A stretch of DNA of 61,346 bases from an uncultured Desulfocapsa sp. (GTDB lineage Bacteria; Desulfobacterota; Desulfobulbia; Desulfobulbales; Desulfocapsaceae), in NCBI GenBank assembly GCA_947311435.1, contig CAMZKT010000022.1:1-61346 (forward strand), written 5' to 3'. The notes below the pieces were generated by a model. That model saw only the letters and a list, made by a program, of their open reading frames with translations, was not told the origin of the DNA and did not search any database. A program made the position numbers and the translations under genes. Below are positions 52,888 to 61,333 of the stretch, piece by piece; within the stretch, counting starts at the first letter, position 1, and the number at the start of each line of letters is the position of its first letter.

Positions 52888-55800
52888 ATGGACAGTCAGG
52901 AATTTCTCAGCAAATGTTTCCTTTTTGATATTGAAATCAATGAGAGAAACCAAATATACTCACTCGGTGCAGTATGTGGAGATGACTCATTTTTACTGGA
53001 AGCCGGAAGAAGAATCACCAAAACAGAACTTGCTGAATTTGATGCCCTTTCCAGGAAAGCGAACTTCATTCTCGGCCATAACGTACTCTCCCATGACATT
53101 CCTCACCTCAGCAAACTTGCGCCTGACCTGGCCTTTTTACAAAAACCGTGCATTGATACCCTTTACCTTTCCCCCCTTGCCTTTCCGGAAAATCCTTATC
53201 ACCGCCTGGTGAAAAACTATCAATTAGTCCGAGACAGCGTAAACAACCCGGTGGAGGATGCAAAGCTTGCCGGGAAGATCTTTTGCGAGCAGTGGGATGC
53301 ATTTTCTCTCCAAACAACTTCCTGCTCCGACGCTCCCCTGCTTTACCGCAGTTTTTTTCACAAGGACACAAGGCTTTCCGGCTTATCATCTGCAATGGGA
53401 GCAATGGGAATTGCACTTCTCGAAGGAGATGACCTTGTGGAAAGTTTTTCCTGGTTTATCCGAGAGAATGTTTGTGCGAACGCATTACAATACCTGCTCG
53501 ATCAACTTGACACTGGAAATTTCAATTTCCCCCCACTGGCCTATGTCACGGCATGGCTCACTGTGGCCGGGGGCAACTCCGTGCTTCCTCCGTGGGTTCG
53601 TCACCACTTCCCGGAAACCCCTCAGATAATACAACAATTACGAGAAACCCCATGCAGGAAAAAACACTGCCACTATTGCAATACCCATCACAATCCAACA
53701 CTCTTTCTTAAAAACTTTTTCGGTTTTGAAACATTCAGAGAAACTCCTGCCACTAAAAACGGAAAAAGCCTACAAGGAGAGATCGTCCAGGCCGCATCCG
53801 AGAATAAATCAATTTTCGCCACATTACCAACGGGCGGCGGCAAATCCCTCTGTTATCTCCTCCCTGCCCTTATGCGTTACCAGCACCGAAATGCGCTGAC
53901 CATTGTTATATCTCCTCTCCAGGCCTTAATGAAGGATCAGGTAGACAATTTTTCAAGCCAGACCGGAACCTCCATTGCCGCAGCCCTCTCGGGAATGCTC
54001 ACTCTTCCTGAAAGGCGTGTGGTTCAGGAAGGTGTACGACTGGGCGACATTGGGATTCTCTATGTCTCGCCCGAGCAGTTACGAAACAGCTCGTTTATCA
54101 ACTGCGTCAAACAGCGTGAGATTGGTGCCTGGATTTTCGATGAAGCCCATTGTCTCTCCAAATGGGGTCACGATTTCCGCCCTGACTACCTCTATACAGT
54201 CCGCTTCATCCGCGAAATGGCACAACGTGAAAAATGCAGCATTCCACCTGTACAGTGTTTCACCGCCACTGCAAAAAAAGATGTCAGAATGGAAATCATC
54301 GACATACTTGGTCGTGAGCTTGGAATACGCATTGTTGGATTTGAAGGTGGACATGAACGCTCCAACCTTATTTACGAAGTATATCCCACGAGTCCCTACG
54401 AAAAAAAAGAAACAGTTCTGGAACTGCTGCGTTTACGATACAATGTATCCGGCAGTGTGGTTATTTACTGTGCAAAACGAAAAAGCACCGAAGAGCTGGC
54501 GGAACTTCTGCAAAATGGTGGCTATATTGCCCATGCCTTCCATGCTGGGCTTGTCCCATCAGAAAAGAAACAGATTCAGGATGATTTTATAAAGGGTGAT
54601 ATCCCCGTAATATGCGCCACAAATGCCTTTGGCATGGGGATAGATAAAGACAATGTTCGCCTTGTAATTCATTATGACATCCCGGGCTCTCTTGAAAATT
54701 ACCTGCAGGAAGCAGGTCGTGCCGGGCGTGACAGGAACACCGCTGAATGTATTCTCATTTTTACCGATCAGGACATAGAGACCCAGTTTACCCTGAGTGC
54801 CATCTCACGATTAAGCAAACGCGAGATAGCACAGCTCCTGCGTGGTATTCGGTATGCAGCAAAGGGCGAAAATGAACTGGTACTCACCACTGGCGAACTC
54901 ATCCGTCAGGAAGTAGTTGACCTTGATCCGGAAGAAACACCCGACTATGACACCAGAGTACGTACCGCGATTTCGTGGCTTGAACGAGGCAATTTTCTGG
55001 AACGTAACGAAAACAATACCAGAGTTTTCCAGGGAACGCCCCTGGTGAAAAATCTGGTTGAAGCAAAAGAGAAAATCGATACCTTAAATCTTTCCAAACG
55101 TCAGCAGGAACGTTGGCTGGCAATTCTTGAGTCGCTCATGGAAAACCGGAAACCAAACCGGGGCTTCAGTGCCGATGAACTGGCGGCTCACTCCTCTTTT
55201 CAGAAAAGCGAACACGATTCCGCAAACGAAACAGAGTCTCAGCGCGTAATCAGAACATTACAGGACATGGCTGACCAGGGGCTGTTAAACAAGGAAACAA
55301 TCCTTACTGCCTATGTCCGTCATAAGGTGAAAAACAGTTCTCAAAAACGCCTGAAACAGACCGCTGCTCTGGAGAAGGATTTCCTGAGAGTCCTTGAACA
55401 AACTGCTCCCGATGTGGATACCGGGCAGCACCTGGAAATAGACCTGAGACAGGTCAATCAAAAACTTCTCGATATGGGACATTCCTACAGCACCCCACGC
55501 AGTCTGAACCTTATCCTCCATGGATTGTCCCTGGACGGCAAAGGAATTGCCGGAAAAAAGGGCAGTGTCTCCATTCGGGATCGTGGCTATCACAGATTCT
55601 CCATGATTTTGCACCGTGACTGGCGGAGCCTGAACAAAACCGTAAAAATCCGTCAACAGGCATCGTTCAAGGCACTTGAAGTGCTGATTGCTGCCATCCC
55701 CGTTGACGTACAACGCAGTAAGGCTGTTCTGGTGGAGTTCACCCTTGAAAAGATCATTGGAGAATTAAAACATGACCTGCTTCTCCACGATCTGAAAGAC

Positions 55801-58059
55801 CCGTTGGCAGCCGCAGAACGTGCACTCACTTTTATGAACGAGCAGTCCATCATCGACCTTCAACAGGGACTTGCTGTGTTCCGTCAGGCCATGACCATAC
55901 GTTTGAACGCAGATAAAAAAGGTGTACATTACACAAACAATGACTTTGCGCCCCTGAAGACCCATTACGGAGAACGTAATTTCCAAATCCATGTGATGAA
56001 TGAATATGCAAAGAGGGCACTGGACACAATCAATGCAGCAAGAGGTCTTGTTACATCCTACTTCCAGGACGAAAAGGAAGATTTCATTAAACGCTTCTTC
56101 CCGGGTCGTGAGCAATCATTGCAGCGTGCCACCAGCGAACAGTCCTACCAGCAGATCGTTGATGATCTCCACAACCCTGCTCAAGAGACCATTGTTTCGT
56201 CAAAAACGGATAAAAACATGCTGGTTCTTGCCGGCCCTGGCTCCGGAAAAACCAGAGTAGTTGTGCACCGGATCGCCTATCTTCTTCGGGTTCAACGCAT
56301 TCGCCCAGGTTCCATTCTTGCTCTTTGTTATAATCGTTCTGGTGTCACAGGGCTGCGAAAACAACTGCTTGCCTTAATTGGACATGATGTACAAAGAATC
56401 ACAACACTTACCTTCCACGGCCTGGCCCTTCGTATAACCGGACGTTCACTTGCTCTGGAAAAAAGTGCTAACAGGGAAACAGATATCGACTTTTCCATAC
56501 TCATTCGCGATGCAATAGCATTGCTGAAAGGTGAAGGCGATGTTCTGGGCTTTGGCAATGGAGCTCCCAGAGATGAGTTGATTCACAGATTCAGCCATAT
56601 CCTCGTTGACGAATATCAGGATATTGATGAAGAGCAATATACATTAATCTCTCTTCTGGCCGGGAAACAGCTCACGAACAGTGAGGAAAAAATGGCCATT
56701 ATGGCTGTCGGCGATGACGATCAGAATATATACCGATTTCGTGGTACCAATGTTGAGTTTATCCGTAAGTTCCACAATGACTATAAGGCCGACATCCACT
56801 ATCTTACTGAGAACTATCGTTCAACAGCTCATATCATCGCAGCCTCCAACCAGTTGATACAACTCAATCAAGACAGGATGAAAACCCAACATCCAATCAG
56901 AATAAACGATGGTCGCAAAACACTCCCACCGGGGGGAAAACTGGAACAGAGCGACCCCGAAGCTCAGGGAAGAGTAAGGATTTATCAAGTGGCAGACATA
57001 CATGCTCAGGCTCTGACAGTTTTACAACAAATCAGGAAACTCCAACAAATCGACAACGCTTTCAGCTTCGATCAGTGTGCAGTGCTGGGCAGAGAATGGC
57101 AGGATCTTAACCACATCCGAACCTTGCTTGAAGAACATGGTCTTCCAGTATCCATAAACTTTGGAAGATATAACTTCCCTTCCCTTACACGCATCCTGGA
57201 AAACAATACTCTTCTGAACTTTCTACAGGAAAACAACACTAAAGAAATGGTTGCGAAAATGCTGTTCGATATACTTCCCCCTACTCAGGAAGAGGATAAC
57301 CCATGGCAGGCCAACCTTCGCCATCTCATTGAAATATGGGAAGATGAAACAGCAAACACGGCTCAACCTGTACCGGATATCCAGGAGTTTTTCTACGAGA
57401 TACTTGGTGACCAGCGCCACTCCGGCAATCTCGGCAATGGTACTTTTCTCTCCACCTTACATTCCGTGAAAGGTATGGAGTTTAATCATATCTTCATCCT
57501 GGGGGACAACTGGCGTGAAATGCAAGGTTCAGAGTTTGAGGAAGAACGGCGGCTCTATTACGTTGGTATGTCCCGGGCCAGGGAATCTCTCCACCTCTTC
57601 TCACTGCAACACGCCAACAACAAATGGAAGAATCCGCACTGTTCAGTTCTCGATGGACAACCAATTTTTCATACATCAATGACTCTCAATGAACAACCCA
57701 AATTTCCATTCTTCCAATATGAAATTCTGGGCATGAAAGAACTTTTTATTGACTACGGTGCTGGAAAACCAGCATTACACCCCACGCACAGGGAGCTTGA
57801 CAGGCTTCAGCCGGGTGATATGCTGGAGCTGCATGAACAGAATAAACAGATTGAATTGAGAAGCAGAAACATACCCGTTGCCCTCCTGTCCCAAAAAGCG
57901 GCAAAACGCTGGGCACCTCGATTACGATCCATCAAAACGGCAAGAGTTGTTGCCATAACTGTCCGATACTCTACCGATATAAGCGATGAGAACTTTAACA
58001 AACGCTGCAAGGTGGACAGCTGGAAACTCCCCATTGTAGAGCTTAAATTTGTGTCCTGA
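52888..58059 (+). CDS. Exonuclease-RecQ-UvrD fusion helicase
   Basis: 1,723 residues from the ATG at 52888 (a GTG at 52882 is possible). Residues 1-140 look like a DEDD 3'-5' exonuclease: FDIE, GHNVLSHD and VEDAKLA carry the acidic residues. A Cys/His knuckle (CRKKHCHYC, about 256-264) precedes a RecQ SF2 helicase with LPTGGGKSLCY (about 313), DEAHCLSKWGH (about 418), and ATNAFGMGID and AGRAGRD (about 580-610). A linker of about 450 residues follows, then a UvrD/Rep SF1 helicase with GPGSGKTR (about 1117), VDEYQD (about 1240) and SVKGMEF (about 1527). One chain thus joins one nuclease and two opposite-class motors. Likely DNA repair or recombination; it abuts an integron scar, so a mobile-DNA role is possible. 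Confidence 0.9.
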   Translation: MDSQEFLSKCFLFDIEINERNQIYSLGAVCGDDSFLLEAGRRITKTELAEFDALSRKANFILGHNVLSHDIPHLSKLAPDLAFLQKPCIDTLYLSPLAFPENPYHRLVKNYQLVRDSVNNPVEDAKLAGKIFCEQWDAFSLQTTSCSDAPLLYRSFFHKDTRLSGLSSAMGAMGIALLEGDDLVESFSWFIRENVCANALQYLLDQLDTGNFNFPPLAYVTAWLTVAGGNSVLPPWVRHHFPETPQIIQQLRETPCRKKHCHYCNTHHNPTLFLKNFFGFETFRETPATKNGKSLQGEIVQAASENKSIFATLPTGGGKSLCYLLPALMRYQHRNALTIVISPLQALMKDQVDNFSSQTGTSIAAALSGMLTLPERRVVQEGVRLGDIGILYVSPEQLRNSSFINCVKQREIGAWIFDEAHCLSKWGHDFRPDYLYTVRFIREMAQREKCSIPPVQCFTATAKKDVRMEIIDILGRELGIRIVGFEGGHERSNLIYEVYPTSPYEKKETVLELLRLRYNVSGSVVIYCAKRKSTEELAELLQNGGYIAHAFHAGLVPSEKKQIQDDFIKGDIPVICATNAFGMGIDKDNVRLVIHYDIPGSLENYLQEAGRAGRDRNTAECILIFTDQDIETQFTLSAISRLSKREIAQLLRGIRYAAKGENELVLTTGELIRQEVVDLDPEETPDYDTRVRTAISWLERGNFLERNENNTRVFQGTPLVKNLVEAKEKIDTLNLSKRQQERWLAILESLMENRKPNRGFSADELAAHSSFQKSEHDSANETESQRVIRTLQDMADQGLLNKETILTAYVRHKVKNSSQKRLKQTAALEKDFLRVLEQTAPDVDTGQHLEIDLRQVNQKLLDMGHSYSTPRSLNLILHGLSLDGKGIAGKKGSVSIRDRGYHRFSMILHRDWRSLNKTVKIRQQASFKALEVLIAAIPVDVQRSKAVLVEFTLEKIIGELKHDLLLHDLKDPLAAAERALTFMNEQSIIDLQQGLAVFRQAMTIRLNADKKGVHYTNNDFAPLKTHYGERNFQIHVMNEYAKRALDTINAARGLVTSYFQDEKEDFIKRFFPGREQSLQRATSEQSYQQIVDDLHNPAQETIVSSKTDKNMLVLAGPGSGKTRVVVHRIAYLLRVQRIRPGSILALCYNRSGVTGLRKQLLALIGHDVQRITTLTFHGLALRITGRSLALEKSANRETDIDFSILIRDAIALLKGEGDVLGFGNGAPRDELIHRFSHILVDEYQDIDEEQYTLISLLAGKQLTNSEEKMAIMAVGDDDQNIYRFRGTNVEFIRKFHNDYKADIHYLTENYRSTAHIIAASNQLIQLNQDRMKTQHPIRINDGRKTLPPGGKLEQSDPEAQGRVRIYQVADIHAQALTVLQQIRKLQQIDNAFSFDQCAVLGREWQDLNHIRTLLEEHGLPVSINFGRYNFPSLTRILENNTLLNFLQENNTKEMVAKMLFDILPPTQEEDNPWQANLRHLIEIWEDETANTAQPVPDIQEFFYEILGDQRHSGNLGNGTFLSTLHSVKGMEFNHIFILGDNWREMQGSEFEEERRLYYVGMSRARESLHLFSLQHANNKWKNPHCSVLDGQPIFHTSMTLNEQPKFPFFQYEILGMKELFIDYGAGKPALHPTHRELDRLQPGDMLELHEQNKQIELRSRNIPVALLSQKAAKRWAPRLRSIKTARVVAITVRYSTDISDENFNKRCKVDSWKLPIVELKFVS

Positions 58060-58061
58060 AT

Positions 58062-58390
58062 CAGTATCATGAACCCGAAGTCGAATGGCTTCGGTAATAT
58101 GTAATCCGCAGCCGTAAAGAAGCCCTGTTATCAGGCGTGGGATGCCCGTCATTCGCTCTACACATCTGCTACTTCTTTCCGTAAGAAAACCACCGGGGCT
58201 ACTATGGCTTCTGCTGACTTCTGTATTCTCACCATACCAATTGCTCAGCATGGCGCTGTATATCCTCAGTTTCCTGTCTGCCTTCTTTGTTTCGTATCTC
58301 ACAGATAGGCGGGACATTCCTTGTCTGTGCCGGGATTTGTTTTTTTTTGTACCGGAACCCACCGGTGATTACACTGGAAATGATTAGCTT
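58062..58390 (-). pseudogene. Integron integrase (IntI-type tyrosine recombinase) remnant
   Basis: Reading leftward, one frame gives IVAPVVFLRKEVADV (58206-58160). After a frameshift another gives ERMTGIPRLITGLLYGCGLH and then ITEAIRLRVHDTD, ending near 58062. Together they match the central part of IntI proteins (PVVLTREEV, then [25 protein letters not shown]). The catalytic half is cut off at the helicase stop codon, and the part before 58210 is no longer recognisable. Clearly inactive. Confidence 0.7.
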
Positions 58391-58512
58391 CCTTCAGACC
58401 TTAGCTCACGGTAACGCCCTTGCCATCGGCTAGTAATTTTGTTACGTTTCACAACGTTACATGGAACACTTACAGGGGACTTTAACCCCATTAGTTCACG
58501 CCCATGTCGGGC

Positions 58513-58586
58513 GTACACAAGGCGCTGCACCGGAATTTTGCTACGCTGCGCTTCGCAAAATCCAGTGAGCTGGGTCGTTCGGCTTA
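58513..58586 (+). other. attC-like recombination hairpin
   Basis: GCTGCACCGGAATTTTGC (58524-58541) pairs with GCAAAATCCAGTGAGC (58555-58570) around the loop TACGCTGCGCTTC. Two bases (a G and an A) bulge from one arm, as in attC sites. GTTCGGC (58577-58583) differs from the R' core GTTRRRY at one base; the left core (GTACACAA) is poorer. It lies on the 5' side of the intI fragment, where cassettes should be. Upstream, 58430-58520 has further small hairpins, including ACGCCC/GGGCGT. Confidence 0.55.
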
Positions 58587-58637
58587 AATAAAATGCCAAT
58601 AAATATAAAAAATCACCCACAGAACCAGAATCAAAAT

Positions 58638-58666
58638 TTGACAAATAATACCGTATGCAGTATCGT
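58638..58666 (+). promoter_or_regulatory. Toxin-antitoxin promoter with palindrome
   Basis: TTGACA (58638-58643), 17 bp, TATCGT (58661-58666), seven bases before the PIN gene. The spacer contains ATACCGTATGCAGTAT, an ATAC/GTAT palindrome that could be the antitoxin's own operator. Confidence 0.6.
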
Positions 58667-58672
58667 TAGATC

Positions 58673-59092
58673 ATGAAAGATAATATTATCATAATGGATA
58701 CAAATATACTCTTTTCTGGCCTATATTCATCTACAGGGGCATCATATCAAATACTTAGGTTGCTAAATGCCAAAAAAATAAAGCCTGTAATATCAACTAC
58801 ATTGTTATTTGAATACGAAGATGTTTTGAAAAGAGAGCAAACAGTATTGAAATTATCACATAAACAGGTGGATATAGTCCTTGATAACATTTGTGCCCTT
58901 AGCAAATTTCAAGAAATTTATTTTTTATGGAGGCCATACTTAAAAGATCCCAAAGATGATCATGTTCTTGAGGTTGCGGTGGCATCTAAAACAAAAACAA
59001 TTGTCACCCACAATATTAAAGATTTTAAAGGTGTTGGTAAATTTGGCATTAAAGCCATAACACCAGGTAATTATTTGGAGGGAATAAAATGA
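58673..59092 (+). CDS. PIN-domain ribonuclease toxin
   Basis: 139 residues. PIN fold with the acidic site visible as MDTNILFSGL (Asp9), EYEDVLKRE, DPKDDHVLEVAVA (Asp and Asp) and THNIKDF (terminal Asp). It belongs to the putative toxin component PIN family (TIGR00305-like). Likely cleaves RNA when not neutralised. AT-rich and different in codon use from the genes to the left, suggesting transfer. The toxin precedes the antitoxin and overlaps it by 4 bp. Confidence 0.85.
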   Translation: MKDNIIIMDTNILFSGLYSSTGASYQILRLLNAKKIKPVISTTLLFEYEDVLKREQTVLKLSHKQVDIVLDNICALSKFQEIYFLWRPYLKDPKDDHVLEVAVASKTKTIVTHNIKDFKGVGKFGIKAITPGNYLEGIK

Positions 59093-59325
59093 GTGCATTA
59101 AGCTTAAGGTTACCCAACTCTATTCATCGCCATATTAAAGAGATAGCCTCACAAGAAGGTGTTTCTATAAATCAATTTATTTCATCAGCAGTATCTGAAA
59201 AAATATCTGCCATATCAACAGAAGATTATTTAGTTCAAAGAGCAAAAAGAGCCAACAGAGAAGGATTTACGGCAATACTAAATAATGTACCAGAAAGAAC
59301 TCCAGTACCAGGTGATGAGCTGTAA
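59089..59325 (+). CDS. Ribbon-helix-helix antitoxin
   Basis: 78 residues. LSLRLPNSIHRHIKEIASQE and GVSINQFISSAVSEKISA form a ribbon-helix-helix DNA-binding domain (HicB/Arc type). The C-terminal part (about 50-78) is probably the toxin-binding tail. It should neutralise the PIN toxin and repress the pair's promoter. Confidence 0.85.
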   Translation: MSALSLRLPNSIHRHIKEIASQEGVSINQFISSAVSEKISAISTEDYLVQRAKRANREGFTAILNNVPERTPVPGDEL

Positions 59326-59456
59326 TATATATATTAATTGAACAGCAATAGTTTCGAGTTGCAGATTCCCTTTCTTGTATCTAATATCTAAAAATAGAAA
59401 AACAAAAAAAGCGGCAGAAATCGCCGAATCGGGTAGCCGGGGAGCCCCCACACCAC

Positions 59457-59476
59457 CTTTCTATTACCCACAAATC
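59457..59476 (+). repeat. IS left terminal inverted repeat
   Basis: CTTTCTATTACCCACAAATC, identical over 20 bp to the complement of the right end. Its last base is also the first base of the accessory ORF's stop codon. Confidence 0.95.
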
Positions 59477-59802
59477 TAATCGTTTGATTTCAGTTTAGCT
59501 TTCTTCTTCAGAATATCAATGTTTGTCTCAAAAAGCTTATCCATCAGGTCACGCATTTTACTGTAATTGGATAACATTCTACGTGCCTCAGGTAATTGGG
59601 CGTTAGAAATATAAACTGTTCGCGTTTTTTGTTGTTTGTCTTTGTATGTTAACCGGTACGCCCTTCCTGTTGGTTTGCCTGTACAAATGCAATTTGCCCT
59701 GTTGCACGTTGAGCAGACACTTGTGATTGACCCACGCAAAAATTCTGAATAGTCATCAATTCTCTGTAATAGCGATTTTTTTTTATGAAGTAAAGCTTTC
59801 AT
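59476..59802 (-). CDS. IS accessory protein, DUF6788-like
   Basis: 108 residues, inside the insertion sequence and divergent from the transposase. An N-terminal helix is followed by FLRGSITSVCSTCNRANCIC, a Cys cluster that may bind zinc. Next comes YRLTYKDKQQKTRTVYI, the strand pattern of DUF6788-like proteins often found beside transposases, and then a long coiled C-terminal helix. Good ribosome site (AAGGAG). May regulate the transposase or aid transposition; function unproven. Confidence 0.7.
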   Translation of the reverse strand: MKALLHKKKSLLQRIDDYSEFLRGSITSVCSTCNRANCICTGKPTGRAYRLTYKDKQQKTRTVYISNAQLPEARRMLSNYSKMRDLMDKLFETNIDILKKKAKLKSND

Positions 59803-59823
59803 TGGTTCTCCTTTTTTTGTAAA

Positions 59824-59846
59824 GTAGACGTATTATATACGTTTAC
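59824..59846. promoter_or_regulatory. Palindromic operator between IS genes
   Basis: GTAGACGTAT-TAT-ATACGTTTAC (9 of 10 arm positions pair) in the 79-bp divergent gap. It is centred where both promoters should lie. A binding site for the accessory protein or for the transposase is the likely role. Confidence 0.5.
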
Positions 59847-59881
59847 CACATGATAAACAATACCTGAAAAGGAGGTTCCGA

Positions 59882-61333
59882 ATGGGGTGGGCAGCTGATG
59901 AGTTTCAAGAGGTAGATCTTGGCGATAAGAGACTCGATTCAAGGTTGATAAAAATCTGCGACTCCTTCTCTCAATCTCCTGAGAGCCCAATCAACCAGGC
60001 CTGTGCCGACTGGGCCGAAACAAAGGCAGCTTATCGTTTCTTTAAGAACAAGAACGTTGATGTTGAACAGATCATGGCAGCACATCGCCAAAAGACCTTT
60101 GGTCGTGCCAAAGGCCATAGTATTGTTCTTGCAATTCAGGATACAAGTTATTTGATCTACACCAATCACCCAAAAACAAAGGGGCTGGGGAAAATTTCCA
60201 TGAAAAAAGGGAAGAATATTGACAAGATATATTCCCGGGGCTTAGTCATGCATACCTGTTTTGGTGTGACAACGAAAGGCACCCCTTTAGGTCTTTTTGA
60301 TCAGAAGATATTTTCCCGCGAGCTCCATCCTGAACATGAACGTCGCACTGAGAGAGGTAGAAATATTCAGGATGTGCTGCCCGTTGAAGAGAAAGAGAGT
60401 TACCGGTGGATCGAATCTCTCAAGACAACTATGAAGGTGCCCACCAAAGCAACAATTATCACTGTATGTGACAGAGAGTGTGACTTTTATGATTTTTTCA
60501 AAGTGGCTGACGAGAATAATTCAATCGCGCTTGTGCGTGCTTCTCAGAACAGGACTATCAACAGAAGAAGTCGATATGCAGAAAAGAATGTCGAGAAATT
60601 ATGGGATTACATTTTGTCGAAGCCCTCTGCGGGTACGTATGCCATAGATATCTCTGGTCGACAAAAAACAAGACACAGCAAGGAGCGAAAATCGAGAAAA
60701 GCAGAAATGGAAATAAAGTATGGCAATTTCAAAATGAATCCTCCACGAAATCATCCAAAACATAAAGCTGAGGTATTACCTGACATTCATATGTATGCCA
60801 TCCATGCAATAGAAAAGCATCCTCCTGAAGGGGAAGATGCTATAGAATGGATGCTTCTTACGAATGAGCCTATAGAAACCTTGGTCGAAGCTTGTGAGCG
60901 TATACGTTGGTATATTCTTCGGTGGCGGATTGAGATGTATTTTAAAGTATTGAAATCCGGATTTCGTGTGGAAGCCTGTCGTCTTGGAACGGCAAACCGG
61001 CTAATATGTTATCTCACTTTAATGAGCATCGTTGCGTGGCGATTGTTTATGATTACGTTGATTGCTCGCACAAACCCCTCCCGGCCTTGTTCTGAGTTCT
61101 TAACAGAGCTGGAATGGAATGTACTTGTCGCCATATTGTCACCTTATGGTAGCCGCCCTACGGCTCCACCTCCCATTGCTGATGTGGTTACAGAGGTAGC
61201 CAAACTTGGTGGCTATTTAGCAAGAAAGAAGGATGGACCGCCAGGCACCCTCGCACTTTGGCGAGGATGGAAACGGCTGATTGATATTGCTGAAGGATGG
61301 TCTATGGCGTTGCGGCTTGGGATTTGTGGGTAA
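59882..61333 (+). CDS. IS4-family transposase (Tn5/IS50-like)
   Basis: 483 residues, close to the 476 of Tn5 transposase, with no frameshift. The N-terminal DNA-binding region has WAADEFQEVDLGDKRLDSRL and AETKAAYRFFKN. Catalytic residues are Asp87 (IQDTSYL), Asp197 (VCDRECDF) and Glu351 in the YREK signature (Tyr344, Arg347, Glu351, Lys358). The C-terminal dimerisation part has LAVLWRG-like LALWRGWKRLIDIAEGW. Strong ribosome site AAGGAGG. It should act by cut-and-paste on the 20-bp ends. Confidence 0.95.
   Translation: MGWAADEFQEVDLGDKRLDSRLIKICDSFSQSPESPINQACADWAETKAAYRFFKNKNVDVEQIMAAHRQKTFGRAKGHSIVLAIQDTSYLIYTNHPKTKGLGKISMKKGKNIDKIYSRGLVMHTCFGVTTKGTPLGLFDQKIFSRELHPEHERRTERGRNIQDVLPVEEKESYRWIESLKTTMKVPTKATIITVCDRECDFYDFFKVADENNSIALVRASQNRTINRRSRYAEKNVEKLWDYILSKPSAGTYAIDISGRQKTRHSKERKSRKAEMEIKYGNFKMNPPRNHPKHKAEVLPDIHMYAIHAIEKHPPEGEDAIEWMLLTNEPIETLVEACERIRWYILRWRIEMYFKVLKSGFRVEACRLGTANRLICYLTLMSIVAWRLFMITLIARTNPSRPCSEFLTELEWNVLVAILSPYGSRPTAPPPIADVVTEVAKLGGYLARKKDGPPGTLALWRGWKRLIDIAEGWSMALRLGICG

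Noticed and set aside
58142-58387. 81-codon plus-strand frame over the intI remnant
   Set aside because: Opposite strand carries the recognisable integrase similarity; this frame has none.
58384-58644. 86-codon minus-strand frame across the attC-like region
   Set aside because: Composition follows the hairpins; it looks like a by-product of structured DNA, not a gene.
59401-59456. GC-rich stretch before the IS (GGGTAGCCGGGGAGCCCC) as a group II intron end
   Set aside because: It recalls sequences near intron reverse transcriptases, but no intron domain V or RT is present, so it cannot be supported.
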